Below, piece by piece: positions 47,364 to 55,708 of a DNA stretch of 60,757 bases. A program made the translations under genes and the position numbers. The DNA is from Methylibium sp. GTDB lineage: Bacteria; Pseudomonadota; Gammaproteobacteria; Burkholderiales; Burkholderiaceae_C. Where the stretch lies: positions 1 to 60,757 of the forward strand of contig PNNH01000028.1 of assembly GCA_013824165.1 (NCBI GenBank), in the 5' to 3' direction. Each line of letters begins with the position of its first letter. Within the stretch, counting starts at the first letter, position 1. The notes below the pieces were generated by a model that saw nothing but the letters and a program-made list of their open reading frames with translations, was not told the DNA's origin and searched no databases.

Positions 47364-47585
47364 CCGGCAGGGTGGACCGGCTCCGCATCAGCCGGCACCG
47401 GGACCGGCCGTAGCTCTTGCCAGGCAGCGCATTCGATCCTTCGCAGCATCGTCCGTAGCATCGCCAGCGCTAGCACCCTATGCGCAAGCCGCATGGGCGC
47501 ATGTGCACTCGGCTTTGGAAAGCCCTGGCGCGCAGGGCTCGCTTCGCGATACCGTTCGCGCCACCGAAAAACACCGGAGCACACA

Positions 47586-48857
47586 ATGCCCAACCTGTCC
47601 TTCGTCTCGCCGACGCGCAACAGCCCCTGGGGGACCTACCTGTCCCAGATCGACGCCGTTGAACCCTACCTCGGTCATCTGGCACGCTGGGTCGAGACGC
47701 TGCGCCGACCCAAGCGCGCGCTGATCGTCGACATCCCCATCGAGCTGGACAACGGCACCATCGCCCACTTCGAGGGCTATCGCGTGCAGCACAGCCTGAC
47801 CCGCGGCCCCGGCAAGGGCGGTGTGCGCTACCACCCGGATGTGACGCTGGAAGAGGTGATGGCACTGTCAGCCTGGATGACGATCAAGAACGCCGCGGTG
47901 AACCTGCCCTACGGCGGCGCCAAGGGCGGCATCCGTGTCGATCCCAAGCAGCTGTCGCTCAAGGAGCTGGAAAAGATGACCCGCCGCTACACCAGCGAGA
48001 TCGGCATCATCATCGGCCCGCAGCAGGACATCCCGGCGCCGGACGTCAACACCAATGGCCAGATCATGGCCTGGATGATGGACACCTACTCGATGAACAC
48101 CGGCGCCACCGCGACCGGCGTCGTCACCGGCAAGCCGATCCCGCTGGGCGGGTCGTTGGGCCGCGTGGCCGCCACCGGCCGCGGCGTGTTCGTGATCGGC
48201 CGTGAAGCGATGCGCCGCCTGAACATTCCGATGGAAGGTGCGCGTGTGGCGGTGCAAGGCTTCGGCAATGTGGGCTCGATCGCTGCCAAGCTGTTTGCTG
48301 CCAACGGCGCCCGCATCGTCGCGGTGCAGGACCACACCGGCACCATCCTGAACGAGAAGGGCGTCGACATGCAGGACCTGCTGGACCATGTGGCCAAGAC
48401 CGGCGGCGTGGGCGGCTTCACAGGTGCCGACCGCATCGACAACGAGAACTTCTGGGACGTCAAGAACGATGTGCTGATCCCTGCGGCCCTGGAAGGCCAG
48501 ATCACGGCCGAACGTGCACAGCGCATCTCCACCCGTCTGGTGCTGGAAGGCGCCAACGGCCCGACCACGCCGGACGGCGACCAGGTGCTGGCCGACCGCG
48601 GCATCATCGTCGTGCCCGACGTGATCGCCAATTCGGGCGGCGTGACCGTGTCCTACTTCGAATGGGTGCAGGACTTCTCCAGCTTCTTCTGGACCGAAGA
48701 CGAGATCAATGTCCGCCTGGACAAGATCATCACCGGCGCCTTCAAGGGCATCTGGGAGACCTCGGAACAGCACCGCATCCCACTGCGCACTGCCGCCTTT
48801 GTGGTGGCCTGCACGCGAGTGCTGGAAGCGCGCGAGGAGCGCGGGCTCTATCCTTGA
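47586..48857 (+). CDS. Glutamate dehydrogenase (Glu/Leu/Phe/Val family)
   Basis: A 423-residue NAD(P)-dependent dehydrogenase joining 2-oxoglutarate and ammonia. It shows [19 protein letters not shown], the catalytic-lysine motif [14 protein letters not shown] and the nucleotide fold [16 protein letters not shown]. The length fits the hexameric 420-residue class rather than the 450-residue gdhA class of enterobacteria. The ATG at 47586 begins [16 protein letters not shown]; the open frame upstream lacks similarity. Confidence 0.94.
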   Translation: MPNLSFVSPTRNSPWGTYLSQIDAVEPYLGHLARWVETLRRPKRALIVDIPIELDNGTIAHFEGYRVQHSLTRGPGKGGVRYHPDVTLEEVMALSAWMTIKNAAVNLPYGGAKGGIRVDPKQLSLKELEKMTRRYTSEIGIIIGPQQDIPAPDVNTNGQIMAWMMDTYSMNTGATATGVVTGKPIPLGGSLGRVAATGRGVFVIGREAMRRLNIPMEGARVAVQGFGNVGSIAAKLFAANGARIVAVQDHTGTILNEKGVDMQDLLDHVAKTGGVGGFTGADRIDNENFWDVKNDVLIPAALEGQITAERAQRISTRLVLEGANGPTTPDGDQVLADRGIIVVPDVIANSGGVTVSYFEWVQDFSSFFWTEDEINVRLDKIITGAFKGIWETSEQHRIPLRTAAFVVACTRVLEAREERGLYP

Positions 48858-48869
48858 AGCCCAGCCGGC

Positions 48870-50261
48870 TCAGTGGCCGGCCGGCTCGCAGACTCGCTCA
48901 GCCAACTGCCGGGCGAGCACGCGCAGCTCCGGCACGGCCGTGGCTTCCCAGTACTCGGCCCTCAGCAGGGGGCCGATGTAGAACAGCCCAGCCTGCGGCT
49001 TGGCCGTCGCATCCTGCAGGCGCAGGCGGCCGTCGACCCGCAGCCCCAGCCCGAGCGGGCAGGGCAGCAGGCGCCCCTGCTGCTGCAGCTGCCACAGCAG
49101 TGGCGAGCTGCGCGCATCGATGCGCGAGCCCGGCCCAGAGCAGTTGATCACGCGCTGCGCGTCGAAGACCTGCAGCGCGCCGCCGCCACGCGGCCTCCAA
49201 TGCAGGCGCAGCGCGCCGTCGGCACGCTGCTCGACGGACTGCAAACGTCCGGCACGCCGCTGCAGCTGTGCGCTGTGCTGCATGGCCTCCAGCTGAGCGA
49301 TGGCCGAAGGCGCGGCGCGGTGGCGATGCACATCCCAGTGAACCTGCAGATGGCGCAGGAAGCGCGCCCGATCGCTCAAGGACAGTTGCTGCCACAGTGC
49401 CGGCGTGTGAGCACGCAAGGCGCCGAACACATCGCGCCAGTCGCAGCCGGCATCGGTAGCAGCGCGCAACTCCGTGCGCAGGCGGCGCACGCGCTGACGC
49501 AGGCTCAGCCCGGGCGCCAGCAAGGCCGGGCTCAGGACCCAGTCGGGGGGCGGCAGTTCGTTGGCGCGATGACCGAGCGGCGCCAGGCCGCGCCGCGACA
49601 GCGCCAGCACCACCCCGCGATGGCCGCGCTGCCGCAGCGACAGCAGCACATCCAGCATGGTCAGGCCGCTGCCGATCAAGGCCACGCTGGCATCGGCCGG
49701 CAGGCCATCCAGGGCCTCGGCCGCCCAGGGATCATTGGCATACAGCGGGGCTGGCAGCTCGGCCAGCGCGGGCAGCGGCGGACTGGGCGCGAAATGCCCC
49801 AGTGCCAGCACGACGCGATCGAAGTCAGCCGTGCCCGTGCGGCCGTCCACACTGTCCCGCCAGACCAGTTGCTGCCGACCAGCGTCCAGCGGCTGCAGGC
49901 GCTCGACCCTGGCAATGCAGGTGTTCAACTTCACCTGCGGATGATCCAGCGCGGCCTGCTCCAGGCTCTGCTGCAGATACTGCCCGTACAGGCGCCGCGA
50001 GACGAAATCGGCGCCTGCTGCCGCCTCGCCGCGGGCTTGCAGCCAGGCCAGAAAGTGCTGCGGGTCCTCCGGGTACAGGCTCATGCGCGCCGCCGGCACG
50101 TTCAGTGCGTGCTCCTGCGACTGCGTGCCGTAAGCCAGACCGCGCGCCCAGGCACCGGAAGCATTGAACAGCGTCAGCGTGCTGCCAGCAGGCAGCCACT
50201 TCAGCAGCTGGCAGGCCACCGCCACGCCGCTGAATCCGGTTCCCACAATCGCCACTTGCAT
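48870..50261 (-). CDS. FAD/NAD(P)-binding protein, YdhS-like
   Basis: A 463-residue flavoprotein. The N-terminal dinucleotide fold MQVAIVGTGFSGVAVACQLL and FNASGAWARGLAYGTQ is typical of the FAD-NAD(P)-binding YdhS/HcrB-like group, with a second Rossmann signature SVALIGSGLTMLDVLLSL near 205. The reaction is unknown. The preferred ATG at 50261 starts directly at the fold; an ATG at 50315 adds 18 residues. It converges on glutamate dehydrogenase with 12 bases between, and diverges from kdsD. Confidence 0.87.
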   Translation of the reverse strand: MQVAIVGTGFSGVAVACQLLKWLPAGSTLTLFNASGAWARGLAYGTQSQEHALNVPAARMSLYPEDPQHFLAWLQARGEAAAGADFVSRRLYGQYLQQSLEQAALDHPQVKLNTCIARVERLQPLDAGRQQLVWRDSVDGRTGTADFDRVVLALGHFAPSPPLPALAELPAPLYANDPWAAEALDGLPADASVALIGSGLTMLDVLLSLRQRGHRGVVLALSRRGLAPLGHRANELPPPDWVLSPALLAPGLSLRQRVRRLRTELRAATDAGCDWRDVFGALRAHTPALWQQLSLSDRARFLRHLQVHWDVHRHRAAPSAIAQLEAMQHSAQLQRRAGRLQSVEQRADGALRLHWRPRGGGALQVFDAQRVINCSGPGSRIDARSSPLLWQLQQQGRLLPCPLGLGLRVDGRLRLQDATAKPQAGLFYIGPLLRAEYWEATAVPELRVLARQLAERVCEPAGH

Positions 50262-50402
50262 CTGCCATGCTCCCTTGCTGCTGGCCAGACCTTGTGCGTC
50301 TCTCTTGTGTCTCATCTGTCAGCCCTGGCGATCCGCATTCTAGGGACCGTGCCACCGCCGGCCTGGGCCAGGCGTCGGGGCCTGGCCCGCTACACTGCCT
50401 GC

Positions 50403-51395
50403 ATGAGTCAAGAAGCCCAGCAATTCGATGCCGCGCGAGCGGTCGAAATGGCCCGCCGCGCGCTGCAGATCGAGGCCGATGCGCTAAGCGCCATCTCGCC
50501 CCGGCTGGGTGAGGACTTCGCCAGCACGGTGAAGGCCGTGCTCGCTTGCAGCGGGCGCGTGGCTGTGATGGGCATGGGCAAGAGCGGCCATGTCGGCCGC
50601 AAGATCGCCGCCACGCTGGCCTCCACCGGCACGCCGGCGCTGTTCGTGCACCCGGCCGAAGCCAGTCACGGCGACCTCGGCATGGTGACAGCCAAGGACG
50701 TGGTGCTGGCCCTGTCGAACTCGGGCGAGAGCGACGAACTCAATGCCGTGTTGCCGGTGCTCAAACGCCTGGGCGTCACCATCATCGCGATGACCGGCCG
50801 GGCCGAATCCAGCCTGGCGCGTCATGCCGATTGGGTGCTGGACAGTGGCGTGGCCCAAGAGGCCTGCCCGCTGAACCTCGCGCCCACGGCAAGCACGACA
50901 GCGCAGATGGCGCTGGGTGATGCGCTGGCCGTGGCGCTGCTGGATGCACGCGGCTTCAAGCCCGAGGACTTCGCACGCTCGCACCCCGGCGGCGCTTTGG
51001 GCCGCAAGCTACTGACCCATGTCCGCGATCTGATGCGCAGCGGCGACGCATTGCCGCGCATCGCGCCCGAGGCGGGGTTCAGCGAGTTGCTGCGCGAGAT
51101 GGCGGCCAAGGGACTGGGCGCGGCCGTGGTGGTCGACGCCGAGGACCGCGTGCAGGGCATCTTCACCGACGGCGACCTGCGCCGCCTGATCGAGCGCGGC
51201 CAGGACCTGCGCGCGCTGAAGGCCGGCGATGTGGCCTCACCCAAGCCGCGCACCGTGGCGGTGGATGCGCTCGCAGTTGATGCCGCCGACCTGATGGAAG
51301 AGGCGCGCATCACGCTGGTGCTGGTGGTCGATGCCCAGAGCAAGCTGCTGGGCGCGATCAGCATCAACGACCTGATGCGCGCGAAAGTGATCTGA
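50403..51395 (+). CDS. kdsD: Arabinose-5-phosphate isomerase
   Basis: Converts ribulose-5-phosphate to arabinose-5-phosphate, the first step to KDO of LPS. The 330-residue protein has a SIS domain (GMGKSGHVGRKIAATLASTG, LALSNSGESDEL, catalytic His in RSHPGGALGRKLL) and two C-terminal CBS domains (GIFTDGDLRR, GAISINDLMR). TACACT at 50391-50396 is a possible -10 only 7 bases before the ATG, and no Shine-Dalgarno site is visible, so the mRNA may be leaderless. It overlaps kdsC by one base. Confidence 0.96.
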   Translation: MSQEAQQFDAARAVEMARRALQIEADALSAISPRLGEDFASTVKAVLACSGRVAVMGMGKSGHVGRKIAATLASTGTPALFVHPAEASHGDLGMVTAKDVVLALSNSGESDELNAVLPVLKRLGVTIIAMTGRAESSLARHADWVLDSGVAQEACPLNLAPTASTTAQMALGDALAVALLDARGFKPEDFARSHPGGALGRKLLTHVRDLMRSGDALPRIAPEAGFSELLREMAAKGLGAAVVVDAEDRVQGIFTDGDLRRLIERGQDLRALKAGDVASPKPRTVAVDALAVDAADLMEEARITLVLVVDAQSKLLGAISINDLMRAKVI

Positions 51396-51982
51396 TGGCC
51401 ACGCTGACGCCAACGCTGCGCTTCCCGACCGAGTTGCTGCTCAAGGCCCAGGGCCCGGGTCTGGGCCTGAAGGCGGCCATCTTCGATGTGGACGGCGTGC
51501 TGACGGACGGCCGCATCTACATCGGCGAACAGGGTGAGAGCTTCAAGGCCTTCTCGACGCTCGACGGCCATGGCCTGAAGCTGCTGGACCAGGGCGGCAT
51601 CACGCCCATCATCATCACCGGCCGCGATTCGCCGGCAGTGCGGCGACGCGTGGCCGATCTGGGCCTGAAGCATGCCGTCTACGGCGCCAAGGACAAACTG
51701 GCCGTGGCCCGGCCGCTTATTGACCAGCTCGGCCTGGCCTGGGCCGAGGTGGCGGCCATGGGCGATGACTGGCCCGATCTGCCGCTGATGACACGGGCCG
51801 GTTTTGCCTGCGCACCCGCCCAGGCGCACGCCGAGGTCAAGGCCATCGCCCACCACATCACGGCGGCAGCCGGCGGGCATGGCGCAGCGCGTGAATGCTG
51901 CGACCTGCTGCTGATGGCCGCCGGCCGCTACGCCGCGCTGCTGAACGGCCACCTCGACACGCTGGACGGAAGCTCGCGCTGA
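51395..51982 (+). CDS. kdsC: 3-deoxy-D-manno-octulosonate-8-phosphate phosphatase
   Basis: Removes phosphate from KDO-8-phosphate. The 195-residue HAD-superfamily protein has the nucleophile motif AIFDVDGVLTDGRIYIG, the GRDSPAVRRRVADLGL region and MGDDWPDLPLM with late Asp ligands. It overlaps kdsD upstream and lptC downstream by single bases (TGATG), so the three are translationally coupled. Confidence 0.96.
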   Translation: MATLTPTLRFPTELLLKAQGPGLGLKAAIFDVDGVLTDGRIYIGEQGESFKAFSTLDGHGLKLLDQGGITPIIITGRDSPAVRRRVADLGLKHAVYGAKDKLAVARPLIDQLGLAWAEVAAMGDDWPDLPLMTRAGFACAPAQAHAEVKAIAHHITAAAGGHGAARECCDLLLMAAGRYAALLNGHLDTLDGSSR

Positions 51983-52656
51983 TGGTCACCTTGGCGCCCC
52001 CGCCCGCTCCGGCGCAGCCCCGCCTGTCGCGTTCCTGGCTGTGGCGCCTGCAGTCGCTGCTGTCGGCCTATCTGCCGCTGCTGCTGATGGCGCTGCTGGC
52101 CGCCGGCAGCTGGTGGCTGGTGAAGAACACGCCGGTGCTCGAAGGCCCGACCGAGCCGGTGCCGCCGCGTCACCAGCCGGACTATCTGATGCAGGGCTTC
52201 GAGTTGCAGCGCTTCGACAGCGAAGGCGCGCTGCGCTTTCGCATCGAGGGCCGCGAGATGCGCCACTACCCTGACACCGACACCATGGAGATCGACGGCG
52301 TGCGCCTGCGCGGCCTGGGTGCCGACGGGGCGGTGACCGAAGCCACGGCGCTGCGTGCGCTCTCGAATGCCGATGGCAGCGAGCTGCAGCTGCTCGGCGA
52401 GGTCCGCGTCAGGCGCCTGGAGCTGGGTCCGAACAAGGCGCTCTCCACCGTCCCGCAGCTTGAGATCGAAGGCGAGTTCCTGCATGCCTTCCTGAACCGT
52501 GAACTGCTGCGCTCGCACCTGCCGGTGAAGCTGCGCTACAGCGGCGGCGAGGTGCGCGCGCAAGGCATCGAATACGACCATCTGCATGGCCAGCTGCGGT
52601 TCACCGGCCATAGCACGGCCCGCTTCGAGCCGCGGCGCCCGCCGCCGGGCCGCTGA
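51982..52656 (+). CDS. lptC: LPS export protein LptC
   Basis: Inner-membrane-anchored component of the LPS transport bridge. The 224-residue protein has one N-terminal membrane segment (YLPLLLMALLAAGSWWLV) and the LptC fold beginning PDYLMQGFELQRFDSEGALR, with repeated beta strands. Position after kdsC is standard. LptA and LptB, often next in the operon, are not here; an SDR gene follows at 2 bases. Confidence 0.92.
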   Translation: MVTLAPPPAPAQPRLSRSWLWRLQSLLSAYLPLLLMALLAAGSWWLVKNTPVLEGPTEPVPPRHQPDYLMQGFELQRFDSEGALRFRIEGREMRHYPDTDTMEIDGVRLRGLGADGAVTEATALRALSNADGSELQLLGEVRVRRLELGPNKALSTVPQLEIEGEFLHAFLNRELLRSHLPVKLRYSGGEVRAQGIEYDHLHGQLRFTGHSTARFEPRRPPPGR

Positions 52657-52657
52657 C

Positions 52658-53434
52658 ATGACTGCCAAGCTCGTCTACATCACCGGCGCCTCCAGCGGCA
52701 TCGGCCAGGCGCTGGCCCTGCATTACTACCGGATGGGCTGGCGACTGGCCCTGGTGGCGCGGCGCAGCGCAGAACTGCAGGCCTGGGCCGAGGCGCAAGG
52801 ACTCAGCGCCGACCGTTTTGCCATTCACGCCGCCGATGTGTGCGACATCGACGCCATCACCGCTGCTGGCCGCGCCTGCATCGCCGCGCAAGGCCTGCCC
52901 GATGTGGTGATCGCCAATGCCGGCATCAGCATCGGCATGGACACCGCCATCCTCCAGGACCTCGAGGTGATGCGCCGCATCTATGCCACCAACAACATCG
53001 GCCTGGCCGCCACCTTCCAGCCCTTCCTCAGCGCGATGCGTCAGCGCGGCAGCGGCACGCTGGTGGGCATCGCCAGCGTGGCCGGCATCCGCGGCCTGCC
53101 GGGCCATGCGGCCTACTGTTCCAGCAAGGCAGCGGTCATCAGTTATTGCGAGAGCCTGCGCGGCGAGTGCCGCTCGGACGGCATCCGCGTCGTGACCCTG
53201 CTGCCAGGCTATATCGATACGCCGCTGACGCGGCAGAACCGCTACCGCATGCCTTTCCTCATGCAGCCCGAAGACTTTGCCGCCCGGGCTTTCGCCGCGA
53301 TCGACGCAGGCGCCAGCTATCGCGTCATCCCCTGGCAGATGGGCGTGGTGGCCAGGTTGATGAAGGCCCTGCCCAACGCTTGGTTCGACCGCCTGCTGGC
53401 GGGCCGGCCGCGCAAGCACCGGCAGGGCGAGTAG
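52658..53434 (+). CDS. Short-chain dehydrogenase/reductase
   Basis: A 258-residue classical SDR with the cofactor motif YITGASSGIGQALA, NAGISIG, Ser near 138 (GIASVAGIRG) and the catalytic YCSSK. The basic position after strand beta2 (ARRSAEL) suggests NADPH. It is last in the kdsD-kdsC-lptC operon, 2 bases after lptC. A role in envelope lipid or sugar metabolism is possible from context, but the substrate is not known. Confidence 0.92.
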   Translation: MTAKLVYITGASSGIGQALALHYYRMGWRLALVARRSAELQAWAEAQGLSADRFAIHAADVCDIDAITAAGRACIAAQGLPDVVIANAGISIGMDTAILQDLEVMRRIYATNNIGLAATFQPFLSAMRQRGSGTLVGIASVAGIRGLPGHAAYCSSKAAVISYCESLRGECRSDGIRVVTLLPGYIDTPLTRQNRYRMPFLMQPEDFAARAFAAIDAGASYRVIPWQMGVVARLMKALPNAWFDRLLAGRPRKHRQGE

Positions 53435-53487
53435 CCGCACCGCGTTCGAGCGGTGCCTGGTGTGAGCAGCCAGTCATCCAGAAGTGC

Positions 53488-53511
53488 AAAAGGCGCCCGA
53501 GGGCGCCTTTT
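53488..53511. terminator. Bidirectional intrinsic terminator between SDR and RRM genes
   Basis: AAAAGGCGCCC (53488-53498) and GGGCGCCTTTT (53501-53511) form perfect 11-base arms around GA (the innermost pairs must open), followed by GTTTTG on the plus side; A-rich flanks serve the minus strand. It separates two convergent genes. Confidence 0.85.
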
Positions 53512-53572
53512 GTTTTGCATTCACCAACCCTTGTCATCCAAGGGTCAGTGAGCCGGTCTGTGCTGGGTTGGC

Positions 53573-53755
53573 TTAGTAGCCACCGCCACCCGAGCGACCG
53601 CCGCCGTAGCCGCCGCCGCCGCCGGAACGGCCACCGCCGCCACCGCCGTAGCCACCACCGCCGCCGCCGCCGTAGCCGCCGCCACCGCCGGAGCGACCGC
53701 CGCCGCCACCGAAGCCGCCGCCGCCGGAACGGCCACCGCCGCCGCCGAAGCCGCC
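53573..53755 (-). repeat. Glycine-codon repeat tract in the RRM gene
   Basis: About 180 bases of near-repetitive GGC/GGT codons (with CGTTCGGGC and TACGGC interruptions) encode the glycine-rich tail. Such tracts expand and contract by replication slippage, so length may vary between strains. Confidence 0.85.
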
Positions 53756-54013
53756 CGGACGCTCTTCACGAGGACGAGCCTCGTTGACGACGATCGCGCG
53801 GCCTTCCAGCGCTTGACCGTTCATGCCGTTGATGGCGGCTTGCGCCTCAGCGTCCGAACCCATTTCCACGAAGCCGAAGCCCTTGGAACGACCGGTGTCG
53901 CGGTCCATCATGACCTTTGCAGAAGTCACTGTGCCGAACTGACCGAATGCTTCTTGCAACGACTCGTCACGCACGCTATAGGCCAGATTGCCTACGTAAA
54001 GCTTGTTTCCCAT
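53573..54013 (-). CDS. Glycine-rich RRM RNA-binding protein
   Basis: A 146-residue protein with one RNA-recognition motif (residues 1-80: RNP2 KLYVGNLAY, RNP1 SKGFGFVEM) and a 60-residue tail of Gly-rich RSGGGG and GYGGGG repeats. Such proteins in cyanobacteria and betaproteobacteria are cold-induced RNA chaperones. AAAGGG precedes the ATG by 6 bases after a leader that holds a TGGAG/CTCCA hairpin. Upstream on the minus strand CATAAT is a possible -10. The tail may promote condensation with RNA (inference). Confidence 0.94.
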   Translation of the reverse strand: MGNKLYVGNLAYSVRDESLQEAFGQFGTVTSAKVMMDRDTGRSKGFGFVEMGSDAEAQAAINGMNGQALEGRAIVVNEARPREERPGGFGGGGGRSGGGGFGGGGGRSGGGGGYGGGGGGGYGGGGGGRSGGGGGYGGGRSGGGGY

Positions 54014-54238
54014 GGGGAAGCCCTTTCAATACCAAAAAACCATGTGGAGCTTCTCCATCGTGAACCATTCAAGCGAGGGTGCGGCTGCCAGACACAGGTA
54101 AACGATTATGGTTGAACGGTCCAGCGGCGCGCAAAGCGGCAGCGCCGACTGTTGTTTTTCAGCTCCGAGAGGAAACCCGCGCCCAGGCCATGCCAGGCCG
54201 TGGCGGCGCCAGCAAGCCTCTGACTATGATCGCGCCCC

Positions 54239-55012
54239 ATGAACTCAGCACCCCGCATCGTCAGCCTCGTGCCCTCGCTGACCGAACTGCTGGTGGCTCT
54301 GGGCCTGGCGCCGTGGCTGGTCGGACGGACCGGTTTTTGCATCCATCCTGCCGATGCGCTGCGCAGCGTCCCCAAGATCGGGGGCACCAAAGATGTGAAT
54401 CTGGCCAAGCTGCGCCAGCTCGCGCCCACGCATGTGCTGGTCAATGTGGACGAAAACCGGCTTGAGACCGTTGAGGCGATCCGCGGCTTCGTGCCCAACG
54501 TGCTGGTGACGCATCCGCTGGCCCCCGCGGACAACCTGGCCCTGCTGGAGCAGATGGTCAGCACCTTCGCCGAACTGCCCGGGGTGCATGACAGCGCAGC
54601 CCGGCTTGCGGATGAGCTGCGGACTGCGCTGGCCCGCTGTGCGGCCAGGCCCTGGCCTGAGCAGCGGGTGCTGTACCTGATCTGGCGCGAACCCTGGATG
54701 ACGGTGGCGCGCGACACCTATATCGCACGCATGCTGGAGCAGGTCGGCTGGCGCAGCTGGCCAGCGGTGGAAGGCGGCAGCACAGGCGCAGCGCGCTATC
54801 CGGTGCTGCAAGGCGATGAGCCCTGGCTCGCCCACATCGACCAGGTCCTGCTCAGCTCGGAGCCCTATCGCTTCACCCAGCAGCACCTGCCGCTGGCGCA
54901 GGCCCTGTGTCCGCAGGCCCGTGTGCGCCTGGTCGATGGCGAGCTGCTCAGCTGGTACGGCCCGCGTGCTGCGCCGGGTCTGGACTATCTGCGCGCGTTG
55001 GCTGAGGCATAG
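54239..55012 (+). CDS. BtuF-like helical-backbone metal receptor protein without signal peptide
   Basis: A 257-residue protein of the periplasmic-binding-protein-type helical backbone fold used by cobalamin and siderophore receptors (RIVSLVPSLTELLVALGL, KIGGTKDVNLAKLRQLAPTH, LVNVDENR). Unlike BtuF or FepB, the N-terminus MNSAPRIVSLVPS goes straight into the fold with no signal peptide, so the product should stay in the cytoplasm. No permease or ATPase is adjacent. Its ligand and role are unknown; it could be a cytoplasmic metal or corrinoid handler. Confidence 0.85.
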   Translation: MNSAPRIVSLVPSLTELLVALGLAPWLVGRTGFCIHPADALRSVPKIGGTKDVNLAKLRQLAPTHVLVNVDENRLETVEAIRGFVPNVLVTHPLAPADNLALLEQMVSTFAELPGVHDSAARLADELRTALARCAARPWPEQRVLYLIWREPWMTVARDTYIARMLEQVGWRSWPAVEGGSTGAARYPVLQGDEPWLAHIDQVLLSSEPYRFTQQHLPLAQALCPQARVRLVDGELLSWYGPRAAPGLDYLRALAEA

Positions 55013-55056
55013 TTGCCCCAATACTCAAGCGCCGCCTGCTGCGGCAGCATCCCCGG

Positions 55057-55698
55057 ATGGATCTCTACAAGCCCCTGGTCGCCCTGCTCGCCATCGTCAA
55101 CCCGATCGGCGTGGTTCCCTTCTTCATTCACTTCACGCAGAGCTTCACCAAGGCGCAGCGCCAGCACACCATCCTGGTGAGCGCTTTCACGGCTTTCGTC
55201 GTGATCGCGATCAGCGCACTGGCTGGCCTGAAGGTGATCGAGTTCTTCGGCATCTCGCTGGCCAGCTTCCAGGTCGGCGGCGGCACGCTGCTGCTGATCA
55301 GCTCGCTGCAGATGCTCAATGCCCAGCCCGCCGAAGGCCGCAAGGAAGACGTTTCCGAGGGCGCAGACAAGGTGAATGCCGGCGCCAGCATCGCGGTGGT
55401 GCCACTGACCATCCCCTTGCTGACCGGCCCGGCCACGATCTCCACCATGGTGATCTATGCCGAGAAGACCCGCCACTGGTGGGAACTGGGCGTGCTGGTG
55501 GGCTATGGCGTCGTCGTCGCCCTGGTGACCTTCATCGTGTTCTCGGCCTCAGGCCGGATTGCCCGCGTGCTGGGCCAGACAGGCATCAACATCATGACCC
55601 GGCTGATGGGCCTGATCCTGGCGGCCCTGGCCGTCGAGTTGCTGGCCGACGGACTCACCAAGCTGTTCCCCATCCTGGCCTCGCATCTGGCGCGCTGA
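55057..55698 (+). CDS. MarC-family integral membrane protein
   Basis: A 213-residue inner-membrane protein with about six helices. It starts MDLYKPLVALLAIVNPIGVV and has the family patterns VPLTIPLLTGPATISTMVIY and ILAALAVELLADGL. MarC proteins were once tied to multiple antibiotic resistance but have no established transport substrate. It follows the BtuF-like gene by 44 bases and precedes the GMC gene by 10. Confidence 0.93.
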   Translation: MDLYKPLVALLAIVNPIGVVPFFIHFTQSFTKAQRQHTILVSAFTAFVVIAISALAGLKVIEFFGISLASFQVGGGTLLLISSLQMLNAQPAEGRKEDVSEGADKVNAGASIAVVPLTIPLLTGPATISTMVIYAEKTRHWWELGVLVGYGVVVALVTFIVFSASGRIARVLGQTGINIMTRLMGLILAALAVELLADGLTKLFPILASHLAR

Positions 55699-55708
55699 GC
55701 TCCACTCC

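Noticed and set aside
48873-50400. Upstream in-frame extension of kdsD by about 510 codons
   Set aside because: It runs antisense to the FAD protein and has no similarity; kdsD begins at its SIS domain at 50403.
53573-53755. A CRISPR-like or tandem-repeat array
   Set aside because: The repeats are glycine codons in the RRM protein tail, without uniform repeat-spacer structure.
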